In this document: in pieces, positions 1-11,554 of the stretch
Position numbering within the stretch: position 1 is the stretch's first letter
How the letters are laid out: each line of letters opens with the position of its first letter
Made by a program: the position numbers and the translations under genes
The notes under the pieces: model-generated
Told to the model about the DNA's origin: nothing
Database searches by the model: none
The model's input: the letters and a program-made list of their open reading frames with translations, nothing else
Source of the DNA: Ophioceras dolichostomum
Lineage: Eukaryota; Ascomycota; Sordariomycetes; Magnaporthales; Ophioceraceae
Direction: 5' to 3'
NCBI GenBank assembly: GCA_003049485.1
Contig: PYST01000264.1
Span: 1-56,201, forward strand
DNA: 56,201 nt

Positions 1-316
1 TCTTAGCACCATTCGTTGTGGCCGTCCGTCTTTTCGGCCACAACCGGCGACCTGAAAGTGAGACGCCTCTTCTGGCAAGCTATGGCTGCACCTTGGGATC
101 GTGTCGGCTCGCATGCTCAACACAAGGATTTGCTCGATCCTTTTCTGAGAGCAAACCTCCGGGCCGCTGTTGTGTGGCCTCCACCGTGGGGGGTGCTTGA
201 TAGAACCCAAAATTCCGGACTGCTCACCCATCATCACGGCGCAGCTCAGGTCACTACGGCCAGGGCCGCAGCAGCCCCCCTCCCTGCCTCTCTGCCCGAT
301 CGGGCTCGCCAACCTC
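1..316. other. Window edge, 3' flank of prefoldin gene
   Basis: No supported gene. The short open frames here overlap the last prefoldin exon or its 3' flank in other frames and show no recognisable domain. Confidence 0.6.
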
Positions 317-1498
317 TCAGGCCTTGTTCTCGCCGGTCTCGACGGCCTTTTCTCTGCTACTGCTCGTTTTCTCTTCCTCTGCCTTCTCCTTCCGCCTCTG
401 CACGACGTCCCAGTTATATACCCTAGCAACGGCGACCTCCATCGTCTAAAGCAGGCCCGGTCTGACTGTCAGCAAAGCCTAACCTAAAATAGGGGCAAAC
501 GAGTGCGGGCTAGGGGCAAACATGTCATGGCATACCGTGATCTGCTCCGTCAGAAACTCCAAGTCCTCCTCGCAGTTCGCCAGCGTCTGTTTCGCGGCCT
601 TGCGCTTGGACTGCAGAAGCTCTTCGGCCTCTCCGAGCGGATATGAGAGCATAACGTTGGCCTAGATGAAGTTGGCGAAACAATCGGAGGAGGGTTTTGC
701 GTCCTTGTCAGCAACATGAAAGTAGAACGCCCGGATCTTGGGGGGAATTCTGGAAGGGGTGTTCCCTCCGAACTAACAATGACAGACAGTTCGCTATCCC
801 ACCATAAAAACAGACATATACGTACCCCTAGCCATAGATAAACCTCGTCCGTCGGCGGGATATGCGCCTTTGTGTAGAGCGTGTCGTTCAGCTCGAACGT
901 AGTCTCGATGGGCTCGTCTTCGCCGGCCTTTCGCAGCTTGAGGAACTGCACAGTCTCCAGGGTCTTCTCGATGTCCGGCAGTTTGCTCTTCAGCCCGGCC
1001 ACGCGCTTCTTCAGGTTGAGCTCCATAAACCGGTATTTTCTGTATGCACAAGTAACTCTGACTTAGTGAGCCGTAAACGATGGTTGGGGCTGGGATGCCG
1101 CCGGCGCATGGACCGAGCCTGTTGGGCGTGTGTGCCTGTTGTTCGGCTCCGTCGCTCGCACTTTTCTCCGGCCTACTGGAGCTGGTGGCGTACAGAACAG
1201 GACAAACTCGCGATGTCGCGCCTGAGAAAGGGAACTGTCTTAACGACGGGGGTGCGAGGTAACTCACGATATCATCTCCTGAAACCTCGTGAGAGTCGCC
1301 TGCACGTCCGCGCGACTCGAGACATAGTCCTCAACCTTGTCGACGAACGGCGCCTTCGGTATTCCGCGTGGGTTGGAAGGTATGGCTTCGGCCCTGCGAT
1401 TTTAGCGCCGAACGCCGTGTCAGTCAGTGCGGTAAGGTCCCTGGTTGATTGAAGACTTACCCCGTGGCGGTCGCCACTTCCTTTCCTTTGTCCGGCAT
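317..1498 (-). CDS. PAC10: Prefoldin subunit 3 (PAC10/VBP1-like)
   Basis: Alpha-class subunit of the hexameric cytosolic prefoldin chaperone, which hands unfolded actin and tubulin to the CCT chaperonin. Five exons fit one frame: 1461-1498, 1268-1393, 826-1039, 536-661 and 317-445, giving about 210 aa, normal for the family. The product starts MPDKGKEVATATG and contains the family pieces FQEMISKYRFMELNLKKRV, LPDIEKTLETVQFLKLRK, the central beta-hairpin region (IETTFELNDTLYTKAHIPPT, then VYLWLGANVMLSYPL) and a C-terminal coiled coil ending in VARVYNWDVVQRRKEK. All introns are GT...AG. If the last intron (446-535) were retained, the protein would stop early after a different tail. The family call is secure; the intron borders are hand-inferred. 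Confidence 0.9.
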
Positions 1499-2165
1499 GG
1501 TGCGCGGTCTCACATCGATGCCGGTCCTTCCGTTGCGCTCTTCCTTTCGGAGACAGCCTCTGCGGAACAGGAAGGGATTTGTCCCAGGCAGTCGTCAAGG
1601 TATTCTGCAACTGCGGAAGAAATAAAATGCTGCGTTGTGGTATGTCGCTGCTTCAGTGGGGTAGCTCAACTGCAAGGGTGATAGATAGCGGGGTAGCTTT
1701 GGCTCAGGCTCACTATTGGACTACTTACTCCACGGATATCGACTGAAAATGTTCACCACAGGCTACAAGAATTGAACGATATCTGAGCTCGCTTGATTTT
1801 GGCAATCTGCAGTCATACTGAGCACGTTGACATCGGAGGCATCTGTGGAGAGCCTTGTAGGAGGAAAAAAAAAAAGAAAGAAAGAAACCCGGAAGGCAAG
1901 CTAGTAGTGGTATCAATATGTCCATCCGTCCTAACACAAAAACCAAATAGACCGTGAGACAGCACTTGTCATTTTGAATCTCATGACACCTTGCCCATCC
2001 ATCCAGCCCTGCGATATACCGCGACTGCAAAAATACCGTACAAGCAAACCGGTAAATGTCAGAAAAACCCCTTCCCAGAAGATGAAAATAATGGTCAGTG
2101 TTGAACGTTCATCCAACCCATCCAATATGAAACTACCCCCTTAAACAAGTTGAAATCCCTCCACG
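1499..2165. other. Intergenic, prefoldin 5' flank and frq 3' flank
   Basis: About 670 bp with no supported coding frame. It holds the prefoldin promoter and the 3' flank of frq, both genes being on the minus strand. An antisense frq transcript (qrf in Neurospora), if present, would start around here; the sequence alone does not show one. Confidence 0.5.
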
Positions 2166-5100
2166 TCACGCCGCCTCGATGCTACTGTTATAGCCACTTT
2201 CAGCTCCCCCAGCAGTAGCAGCAGAGCTTTGAGCTCTCGGTTGCTCAGCAGCCTTAGCCAACACGCCCTGTCGGCTCCTGTGTCTCGCAGTCGAGTGCAT
2301 CGCCATCTGCTGTTCCTGTTGCTGCTGCTGCTGGAGTCCCCTGCCCATCCTGGGCCGGGACGAACCACCACCGCCGCCGCCAGTGGGGAGGACGAGGAGA
2401 TTCTTCTGGGCGATGTCATGCGCCGGATCGTCAGACTCTACCTCGTCCTCCTCGTCGGTAGCTAAACCCTCCTCGCCTTCTAGGTACGCACGGCCAGGGC
2501 TACCCATGATGAAAGAGGACGCCGGCATCTCGGTCGGGAAGAGCGACCTGCTCATGGCGGCGTCCTGCTCATCCGATTCCAGCATTTCGCTGTCGCTGCA
2601 GTCTTCCGAGTCGGAGGAGCTCGAGCTAAAGGGCGGGAAAAACATGGCCGCTGGTGGTAGGGGCACGGGTTTGAGCCGTCTAGTGCGCGCTGAGACGTAT
2701 TCGATGTTAACCCGCGAGGCTGTCTTGCCCTCCGCTCGAGGTGGCAGCGAAATGGTGTTGCCTGGCGTCGATCCAAGACGATGACGACGCATAATCGAGG
2801 ACGCCGTACTCACGGATCGATTGCCGAACAGCTGCGGACGCTTGGCCTTATCTTGAGGGTTGACGACTTCAACATCGCGAGGATGGCGGGTGATTACCAC
2901 GACGGCAAAGTGGTCGTCTGGAATGATGCTCCCCAGTCCGCAAGCCTCCAAGACCATCGCCGGAGATTGTTTAGAATCGCGCATTCCAGCCGGGTCCGAC
3001 CAAGGAAACTCATATTCCGAGTCGCTCATGTCTTCGTCACCACTACTCATGCCGTCCTCCGGATCTTTGTACGTAGACTCCTGGTTCAGCTCGGCTTGCA
3101 GCCTGGCGAAAGCGGTTCTGTCGCTCAGGGGGCGGAACGGAAGAGAAGAGCCAGACGAGGTACGGAAGAGTCCTTCCCTTAGGTTCGTGTCACCGTCCTC
3201 TTCCTCCAGCAGCTGATGCGCCTCGTTGTTGGCCGAGGCCATGTAGGCGGCAGGCGATATGTCTCCTGGGTCTCCGGACAGATCGGTACAGAACGGGGCA
3301 CTAGTGTAGTATACAATGGCACCGTCGGTCCGTCGTCTCTTGTTCTTGTTTGGGGAAGAGCCGGAGCCGCTGTAGTCCCACTTCGAGGTGTTGCCGAGAT
3401 TGCTGTCCTCCATACCGGACGCCCGAGAGCTGGACTGCTCAAGGGACGTCTCGAAGGAAGATGATTGGCGAATGAACAGAGGCTTGTACTGCACGCTGGT
3501 TGCCGACGACCTCGTCGCTTGAGGGCCGAGCCTCGACTTGTTCTTGGATGACGGTGCCCGGTTATCGTCCTCAACCAGTTTCCGTTTCGTCCCCTGCTCG
3601 CCACTGCGTTTGTCGGAGCTCCCCACCTCACCACCGCCGCCATCATCACCGTCTTCAACTTCGTCGTTGGACCGTTCCCTCGATGAGGTGTTTCCGCTGT
3701 CGCTGCTAAACTTGGTCCCATCGGTGCCTCCTCGCCATCGGATCTTGCGCCCATCAGGAGACAGCTGAAACTTGGCGCTCTTCGAACTCACGGCATCCCG
3801 GATGAAGGCCGGCGTGACGTTGAACATGTGGAGCTGGGCGAGATTGCAGAGCAGATTGAGGTAGACCCAGCCCTTGGCGTCCATAGACACGTTGTAGGGG
3901 TTCGTCTTGGCTCCAGGGAGCAGCTCGGGAGGAACCATGCCGAGATGGCGAATGTAGTCGACATTTTCCGACGGTACTTGGATGCGGTCTGGATCCAAAT
4001 CCCGGGGTCTTGTCGGGCGCTGCTCAGCAGCCGCAGAGGGGCTTTGCCGAGATGCATGGCTCCCTTTGCCACTCCCACTCCTAACTCCACTCCCGTCGCC
4101 GCCGCCGCTCGTGCCATCACCATGAGAGTCAGACGATTGGTTGGCTCTCGAAGGTGTCTTGTTATCCAGAACTTGCATGTGAGCCTCACGCCCTGGTTCA
4201 CCGCGGTCTCGCTCCGCCTGCTGAACAGAACCACTGGCAGTCAGGGATGGAGCCTTGATCTCGCCAGTGAATAACTGCTCCAGCCTCTTGACAACCAACT
4301 TTTTCTTTTCCTTCTCAGTTAAAGTCGCAGAGCGCCCCGGGTACCAGCCCTCTGGAATATCTTGGAGGTAGCTTTCGACTTTCTGGTTGGCGGACCTCGC
4401 CCTAGAGGCAAGGGACGGGTGGCTGAACGTTGCCCCTGCAAAGCCTATCGATGGCTTCTTGGAGCCGGTAGACATCGATGCGTAAGCCGAATCGACGGGC
4501 CGCGACCTAGAGGACGATGAAGAGGCATGTTTTGACATGGAGCCCACGTACGATTTCCCCCTAGTGCCCGAGGCCCCCGATCTCGAAGGCTTCTGCCTCG
4601 ACGACGCCTCTGTCGAGCTCCCCAGGCTTGCGGCAAAGTTCCTCAAAGTGGCCTCCAATTCCCTTTTCTTCCTGCTCGGTAGGCCGTGGACTTTGATCTC
4701 GAAGAGTTTATCGTTGCGCATCAGGTCGCTACCGAACTGCTTGTAGCGCTTCAACTCTTCTTTCAGTCGCTTGTTCTCGATCGTCAGATCGTCGATTACG
4801 CTTCGAAAGTCATCGGCGCTACTACTTTGCGTCGCTGTAGGTCGCAGCTGGGGTCTCTTCGCGGAGCTTCCAAGGGACACATCTGCGGGAGATCCGTGGA
4901 CAGTTTGCCGGACACCCCTGTGCGACGCGTTGGCCTTCTGGAAAAATGGAGGATCAACTACGATAGGGACGGACGCGGAGTGTTAGCAACGGCACAAGGG
5001 AATGGCTTCTGCACACCATGTCACGGCTTGAAGCATTGATCACATACCATCCATACTACTGGCGTCAAATGTGGCAGTCGGATTCCGGTTCGACCGTTCA

Positions 5101-5300
5101 AACCATCCGGTCTCGTGGCTTTCGTCGGATGAATTCCGCCGCAGAAGGCTCGGCGATGCGATTACGGCGCCGGAGCTCGATGCCGTAGCATGCGTAGATC
5201 CGGCGGCCTCTCCTGCGGACAGCTCCTCCGTTGGGGACTTGCGACGGCGAGATTGAGCCGAACCGAGGAGCTCAGGCGGCTGGGACGGTGAGTCGCCCAT
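2166..5300 (-). CDS. frq: Circadian clock protein FREQUENCY (FRQ)
   Basis: Negative element of the fungal circadian oscillator; in Neurospora it binds FRH and casein kinase 1 and represses the White Collar Complex. Two exons, 5048-5300 and 2166-4957, are joined by a 90-nt intron (4958-5047, donor GTATGT), giving about 1014 aa (N. crassa about 989). Visible landmarks: SNRNPTATF near residue 71; a coiled coil around 134-165 (ENKRLKEELKRYKQFGSDLM) followed by FEIKVHGLPSRKKRELEATL; the CK1-binding type helix KEKKKLVVKRLEQLF near 300 and VDYIRHLGM near 417; GRKIRWRGGTDGTKFSSDS near 488; KRRRTDGAIVYYT then FCTDLSGDPGD; and the C-terminal GGAESGYNSS. Long Ser/Asp/Glu-rich stretches fit a heavily phosphorylated, disordered protein. 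The start is the ATG at 5298-5300; an in-frame ATG 10 codons upstream is possible. Met83, at the exon junction, aligns with the Neurospora short-FRQ start. Confidence 0.95.
4958..5047 (-). other. frq coding intron beside the internal start Met
   Basis: 90-nt intron with donor GTATGT, an internal CTAAC branch-like site and acceptor CGTAG. Splicing joins Met-Asp to Val-Asp-Pro-Pro-Phe, matching the FRQ family. The length is a multiple of three, but retention brings an in-frame TGA three codons after Met83-Asp84. Confidence 0.85.
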
Positions 5301-8000
5301 TTTTGCGACTTGCCATCCACGGGACTTCAATGCGCTCCCCTAAAAGGGGTTCATCCACGGGCGTGGCTGCAGAGATTGTTCTGGGCTTCTGCCGCCGAGT
5401 TGGGAATTCGGCTGCCACGATTTGTCTCGATGCAAGGGTATCCTAGAAGATCGGAAGGAAAGCAATCAGTACGGCTGAGCTGTCGAGGCTTCTGAGCATC
5501 ATGGACTGCGGCACTGCGTACAAGACGAAATTTAGATATAGGTAGCTAAGATGTAGAGCGTCTTCGGCTGGCAAAGGCCGGTCCCCAAGTCTCAACCTTC
5601 GACTACCGTATTATATCACAGGTGATCCGCGGGGACCAATGATCGAAAGTCAGCTCTTCGGGAGAGGTTGGTGAATCGAAATCGCCGAGGCGAGTGGTGA
5701 TGGTGTTCGGCGATCCGGATTGGTAGACGAAGGCTGGAGTCAAATGATTTGCGCGATTGGCAGGATCAGTGTGTATTTTCACGGGCAGGCCGTTGTTGGA
5801 GTGACATTCCGTGGTTGTGGTTCTTCTTGCACTGATCGTATACGTGTGCTTCGAACGGGGCCGTCTGTAGCATTTAGATCTCCATTGAGAATGAGATGAA
5901 ATACGCCAAACGCAAAATGATGGCCGGCATCGCTTTTGCAAAGATACGGCGATGATTCAGCCGCAGGTGGGCTCAAAGTCAGAAGATAGGGGGCGGTGGC
6001 AGCCATGATTTCCGCGCTGTTCGAAGCTGTTCGATCCCCTCCTCTGCCCTGTCGTCACATTTTCCAGATTCAGCGCAGAGAATCCGATTGCAAAAGCGCC
6101 AAGAACGTACCCGGCCCACCTCGACTCGCCAGGGTCCATTAGCCCACGCCTTGGGGTGGTAATACCTTCAGCCCGGATTGACGATGTGTCGCACGCACAT
6201 AGAGCTTCCATCAAATAAGCTCATCGGATTGATAGAAATTGAAGAGATTTCGCCTGCGAGCCTGCCTATCGAAAAGGTCCAATTTTGAAATGCTTTGGCT
6301 CTGCTCTCAGGATCTTGAAGCAGGCCGACGTTCTTGAACGGCAGTTGGTGAGAATTGGGGTGCAGCGAAGCAGGGGTGAGTGCAACAACCCAAAGTCAAT
6401 GTTTCGAGGCCGACTCCCCGATCCCATCACTCCACAGCTGTCACCCCATTGGTTGGGAAGCACAACAGGGGTCGCGGGGTAGCAGTTGCGTGTTATGTAA
6501 ATGTTCTCAAGTTTTTCCCTCGTTGGCTGCACACCCACCTGGACATCCAGTCCACCGCGATCTGAATTTGGCCCATCATCGAAGCCCCGAAGGCTCCTGC
6601 GAATGACCGAACGCCTCTGAGAGAGCGCGCACGTTTCCTTTCCCATCATCAAATATAATAGGTTCGTTGGCCAGCCCATCTGCCATACGGTGAATCAGCT
6701 ACCTACCGAGCGTGTTACTGCTGGTCGAGTCCGCTGCCGCCGTGGATGCACTGTGTTCTCAGCGAGGGAAGTGAGGCTGGCGGGATGCCCTCGGAGTCAA
6801 TGCAACCTCCGAGTCAATCAGTCGACGATCTATGAGGGGATCGCGATGCCAGTTTGCGTGGGTCAAGAGGTTAAGTCAACAGCGGCCAATCCTTTATTCT
6901 TCTTTTCTTCTTACGAGACTCCGAATATGGACTCACTGGTCTTCATCCTGCGTTACATTGAGCCCCATCGAGTTGTGTTGCTCCATCGTGGGGTCAACCT
7001 CTGGGAGGTATGACGCAATACTTCCGGTCCTCGCAGTCACCCCACTGCTGACCGCCATAGCTGTCTCGTCAGTTGGTCGTCGGTGACATGTCTGCTTCTG
7101 GTCTTCCGACAGGTGCGATAAAGAGATGAATCTATCCATGTGTGCGGCTCCTTGTTTGGTTCTCACCAACTCGCAGAGCCTCGAGAGACGCTCCCCTCCT
7201 CGTGCCCATCAGCCCTCAACCCTCATCGTCGTCTCACCTTCTCTTTTAAGTATCGTCTGAAAAGATGTTTTGTTCCGATATTCCGTCGTGAACCAGTGCG
7301 TTCCGCATTCGAACTGAATCCTTCCACGACCCATCATTAGGTGCAAGGGTGCCACTGCATCACCACCTTGCCACCTAGGGACCCTGTTCCTGTCGATCGC
7401 GAGCCGCTTTCGAAATATGATGTAAGTCGCAGTCGTCGACAGTTGTGCAAACGTGGCAGCCTTGCTATTTCCTTTACCGGAGGATTCCTGATGACATCAT
7501 TAGCGGCACTAGTGACCAGGCTGTCAGATTGCTACGGAAATGTCCCGACAACAATTTCGCCTCGTTTCCCGCCAAGTTTCGTTAGCCGAAACCAGCCGGT
7601 CGGTCCCCACGGTATGAGTTAGACAATAAAGTTCCCGCCCCCTAGCCGGGGCTCTGGCCGGGAAGTGCCGTTCAAAGTCCAGGCCCTTGGTGGCAAATAG
7701 ACACCCATCTGTGCAGAGGGCATATGAAACCCGGGAATCAATGCCACTATCGGTAAAATAAATGAGCGGTTGAGGAGCCGCACCTGGGGCGGATATGCCT
7801 CCAGATTGCCTGCCATCTGATCTTTGCCCCGAGCTGTGTGTATACCAAATCCCATACCCCCCGATGGTAGTCAGCCCATACCGTGAACCTGTCATTTCCC
7901 AACGTAGGTATACTGTCTTCCGTATTTTATTTTATCAAGCTCTATCGACCAGATCTATCCGAGCGAAGCGAATCAACAAGAAAAAGGAAGAAGTCTAAGC
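5301..8000. other. Long frq upstream region, no gene seen
   Basis: About 2.7 kb between the frq start and the 3' end of the phosphoglycerate mutase gene. Open frames are short, overlap on both strands and resemble no protein. Neurospora frq also has a long upstream region with a multi-kilobase promoter and leader, so this probably carries the frq promoter and 5' UTR. Several GATC/CGAT-type elements occur; the densest cluster is listed separately. Confidence 0.6.
6826..6848. promoter_or_regulatory. Candidate light/clock element (paired GATC-CGAT motifs)
   Basis: CGATC, then nine bases later GATCGCGATG, about 1.5 kb upstream of the frq start. White Collar Complex sites in Neurospora frq are imperfect GATC/CGAT repeats, so this is a candidate by motif and position only. 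Just upstream GAGTCAAT occurs twice (6795-6802 and 6811-6818). Confidence 0.25.
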
Positions 8001-10348
8001 CTAAGCCTTAACTAGCAGGTTCTGCCCGGTCATCTCCTCGGGCTGGGGCAGGCCCATGGCAGCCAGGACAGTGGGAGCAACATCACCAAGAACGCCGCCA
8101 CCCTGCTTGAGGCTCCAGCCCTCGGGCGCGTTGGCCATGACGAAGGGGACCTTGTTGGTGGTGTGGGACGTCTTGGGCTTCCCGTCAGGGAACTTCATCT
8201 CCTCAGCATTGCCGTGGTCGGCCGTGATGAAGAGGACGTAGTTCTCCTTCTTGCAGGCCTCGTAGATCTTGCCGATGGCTTTGTCCGTGGCGGTGCATCC
8301 GACGATGGCCGCCTCGTACACACCCGTGTGGCCCACCATGTCTGGCGGTGCGAAGTTGTTCATCACGAAGGGGAACTTGTGCTCCGCCAAGCGCTTGGTG
8401 ACCTGGTCGGCCACACCGTCGGCCGACATCTCGGGGGCCTTGTCGTAGGTGGGCACGCTCTTGTTCGAGGGGACGAGGTCCTGCTTCTCGTCACGCGTCT
8501 CCAGAGGGAAGACCTTCTCCACGCCACCGTTGAAGAAGAAAGTGACATGCGCATACTTCTCCGTCTCGGCAACATGCACCTGCTCAACTCCCTGCTTGCC
8601 GAGCCACTCCGCCAAAACATTGCCCATGTGCTGAGGTCTGAAGGCAATCTCGAATGGGTAATCGAGCTTGTACTGCGTCATCGTGATCAGCTTGATCTTG
8701 GGGTAGGGGAAGTCGGGCCTGGGCGAGCGGTCGACATCGCCCATCAGCTGGGTGATCTGGCGAACCCGGTCAGAGCGGTAGTTGAAGAAGAACACGACAT
8801 CATCGTCTAAGAGATTACAGATGTTAGTGAAAGAGTTCTGTACCGGTTGGATGCCTTGCTGGCGCTGAGGCTTGTGGAAGGTGAACAGACCTTTGATGCG
8901 CCCCTCATCCCCGCCAACGATAATTGGCTTCAGGAACTCATCGTTCTCGCCCTTCTCGTATCGCTCCTTGACCGTCTGGACGGGGTCTGAGCTCTGCTCA
9001 CCCTCGCCAAGCACAAGGCCCTTCATGGCTATCTCGACGCGCTCCCATCTCTTGTCGCGGTCCATGGCATAGTATCGGCCGACCACGGTGGCGATCTCTC
9101 CAATACCAATCTCCAGGCACTTCTCGACAAGCTCCTGCATGTAGCCAGCTCCAGACTTAGGATCCGTATCACGGCCATCACCGAAGAAGTGGATGAAGAC
9201 CTTGGGGACACCCGCATCCTTGGCCGCCTGCAGAAGAGCGTACAGATGGGTTTGTTTGGAGTGCTGTGCTATTGTCAGCACTGCGTGCACGTTCTATCCT
9301 CATCGAAGAAAAAGGAGGTGCCCTGATAAAGCTGGTCCAAAAAGGCCCGAAGCAGCTCGGGAAGTATGCAGCCGTATTTGGCGGTGAATCACCACCCATA
9401 ACGAGGCATCGGAGATCGGGAAGAAGGCGAGGGATAAGAGGCGTGGCCTAGAGCTTAGGTCCGATTGGTTCTCGAAGGCCCAGGGAGACGGCAGCTTATT
9501 CCGCATAACACTGTTACACAGTCAGGACCACTCGGTCGCCGACAACCAGGGCAAGGAAGGGGACCAAAAAAAGGGAAAGAATTTGTAGGAGACGGCTACA
9601 AAAGCCATCTAGCGGAAAGCTTGTGCAAAATGGCGGTGGTGTAGGTTGTTGGGACGAACGAAACTTACCACACCGCCGTGAGAGATCAGACCACACAGAT
9701 GTAGCCTGCCGTTGCCATTCTTGGCACCCTCCAGCGTCGCCTTGATGACCGGGTTCTTGCTGAACTCCCCCGTCTTGATGGACTGATCGATGCGGACGAC
9801 ATCCTGCCACACGACGCGGCCGGCGCCGATGTTCAGGTGGCCGACCTCCGAGTTGCCCATCAGGCCCTCCGGCAGGCCGACGGCCAGCGACGACGCCTCC
9901 AGCTCGACATAGCCGGTCTTGCTGCTGGCGAACTGGTCCATGACGGGTGTGTCGGCCGCCGCGATGGCATCGCCGTCCTTGGGGGACTCTTCGGAGGGGA
10001 TGCCCCAGCCGTCGATCACGACTGCACGTACATGCGCAACAAGACGAAGATTAGCCAGCCGACCTCGAGGTAGATAAGGACGTAGATCATGGCCAAGAAA
10101 CAGTCCGGTCGACTGCGGCGTGGGTCGTTTGGACTGCCGCTTTCGTTGCTGGCCGTAGGAATTGGTTCCACGGCGGCGGCGATAGCACTCGTGCTAGCCT
10201 TGGTCGTGCTGGCGTCCGTCTTCATCCTCTTCCGGCTGCTCCTCTTCTTCTTCTTCAACCCCGGGAGGAATGGGTCTGGCGACGATGGAGGGGTAAAGGA
10301 GGGAGAATCAGACGTACTCAAACAGGCATTCTGCTCCACCTTCGCCAT
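8001..10348 (-). CDS. 2,3-bisphosphoglycerate-independent phosphoglycerate mutase
   Basis: Interconverts 3- and 2-phosphoglycerate in glycolysis and gluconeogenesis without a cofactor (alkaline-phosphatase fold, metal-dependent). Four exons: 10318-10348, 9669-10021, 8891-9263 and 8001-8806, giving 520 aa, typical for the family. Exon 1 to 2 joins MAKVEQNACL to IVIDGWGIP, the first metal-binding motif. LMGNSEVGHLNIGAGRVVWQD holds the catalytic Ser, followed by LISHGGVHSKQTHLYALL, IHFFGDGRDTDPKSG, FFFNYRSDRVRQ, and metal-site regions around NFAPPDMVGHTGVYEAA and FITADHGNAEEM. Introns 1 and 2 are long for this window (296 and 405 nt). Intron 3 (84 nt) has a weak GTCTGT donor and no stop in frame. 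The gene is divergent from MED9. Confidence 0.95.
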
Positions 10349-10966
10349 TTTGCGTTTGCCTTGTTCTTGGCTGAGAATTCGAAACAATTGACGGCGGAAA
10401 AGGGCAAAAAAAATCACCAAGTACGCAAAGTGCGACACAGAGCAAAAGCAGACTTGCGTGATTTTCTACAACAGGAGGTGTGAGAAAGAAAAAAACGAGG
10501 AGGGTGCCTGCCACCTTATAGGATCAATCTCAAGCTGAGCTGTTTCCCGCAACGCATGGTGGGGTGAGGCAACACACGAAGCTTGCTGTTGGGTGACAAT
10601 GCTGTGAAGCCTAGTGGCCTGATAGTACTGTACGTGGACGTAGTGGACCGCATATAATGGGATGCAGGACACAGTGTGATCTCTAATCTAAACGGTGCAT
10701 ATCATGATGCGCCAGCACCAGAAGCTCCCCCGCCTGGAGTTTTCTGCACAGCTTCGAGATGAATCGATCGTAGAGCCTTCAGACAAAGAGCACGACTCGA
10801 CAGAACCCCTTCCGCAGTCAACACGCCTCGCCTTCAGACGGAGTGCGTCTGCGATCACCGTCATCATCATCCATCCAAGGCTCCTAGGAATCTCACCACC
10901 TCTCTCTCTTCTCTCCCGGGCCAACTTGTAACCAAGCCCACCAACGCACGCACCCATCCATCCAGC
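10349..10966. promoter_or_regulatory. Divergent promoter region, phosphoglycerate mutase / MED9
   Basis: 618 bp between two divergent start codons; no supported gene. Pyrimidine-rich stretches lie near both starts. Core elements cannot be assigned with confidence. Confidence 0.5.
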
Positions 10967-11554
10967 ATGCCCGCCCCATCGCGCCAACATTCGCTCGCCC
11001 TCCCACCAACCCTCTCCCCTGAAGCCCTCGACGCCCTCCCCGAGCTCGCATCGATCCTCTTGCGCCTCCGCCCGCCCCAATCCAACAGCAGCCTCGCCGG
11101 CGCCAGTAGTGGTGGTGGCGCTCCAGGCTCCACGCCGGGCCCCTCCTCGTCCCAATTACCCGGCAGCGGCGGCGTCGGCGTCGGCGGCCATCCCATCACG
11201 GGCACGACGCCCGCAACAGCATCAGCAGCAGCAGCAGCAGCGACGCCGCGGGGCACCAGCGGAGCAGCAGTGACAACAGCGGGAGGTGGTGATGGTGGTG
11301 GTGCGCTGAGCTCGGAGGAGATAACGATCAAGGACCTGCCGCACGCGACGGACGCACTGAAGCACAAGCTGCAGCGCGCCAGGGCGCAGATCAAGACGCT
11401 GCCGGACATGGGCCGGTCGATCGAGGAGCAGGAGGAGACCATCGCGGACCTGGAGCGGACGATACAGATGCAGCAGGAGGTGCTGGCGGGGCTGAGGAGT
11501 GTCGGGGAGCAGTTTGGGGAGGAGGAGGAGGGTGGTGATAGGATGGAGATGTAG
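10967..11554 (+). CDS. MED9: Mediator complex subunit 9 (Med9/Cse2-like)
   Basis: Single-exon gene of 195 aa, predicted subunit of the middle module of Mediator, which links transcription factors to RNA polymerase II. The N-terminus LPPTLSPEALDALPELASIL is the usual fungal Med9 opening. A low-complexity Ala/Gly/Thr/Ser linker (about residues 43-105) follows, then a helical C-terminal part with IKDLPHATDALKHKLQRA, IKTLPDMGRSIEEQEETI and a predicted coiled coil to about residue 180. The tail is acidic. The assignment rests on remembered resemblance to fungal Cse2-domain proteins and is good rather than certain. The start is the first ATG of the frame. Confidence 0.8.
   Translation: MPAPSRQHSLALPPTLSPEALDALPELASILLRLRPPQSNSSLAGASSGGGAPGSTPGPSSSQLPGSGGVGVGGHPITGTTPATASAAAAAATPRGTSGAAVTTAGGGDGGGALSSEEITIKDLPHATDALKHKLQRARAQIKTLPDMGRSIEEQEETIADLERTIQMQQEVLAGLRSVGEQFGEEEEGGDRMEM

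Noticed and set aside
1499..2165. Antisense frq transcript (qrf)
   Set aside because: Known in Neurospora, but nothing in the DNA here demonstrates its promoter, so it is not listed as a feature.
8163..8810. 215-codon frame antisense to phosphoglycerate mutase
   Set aside because: It mirrors GC-biased codons of the real gene on the other strand and has no domain of its own.
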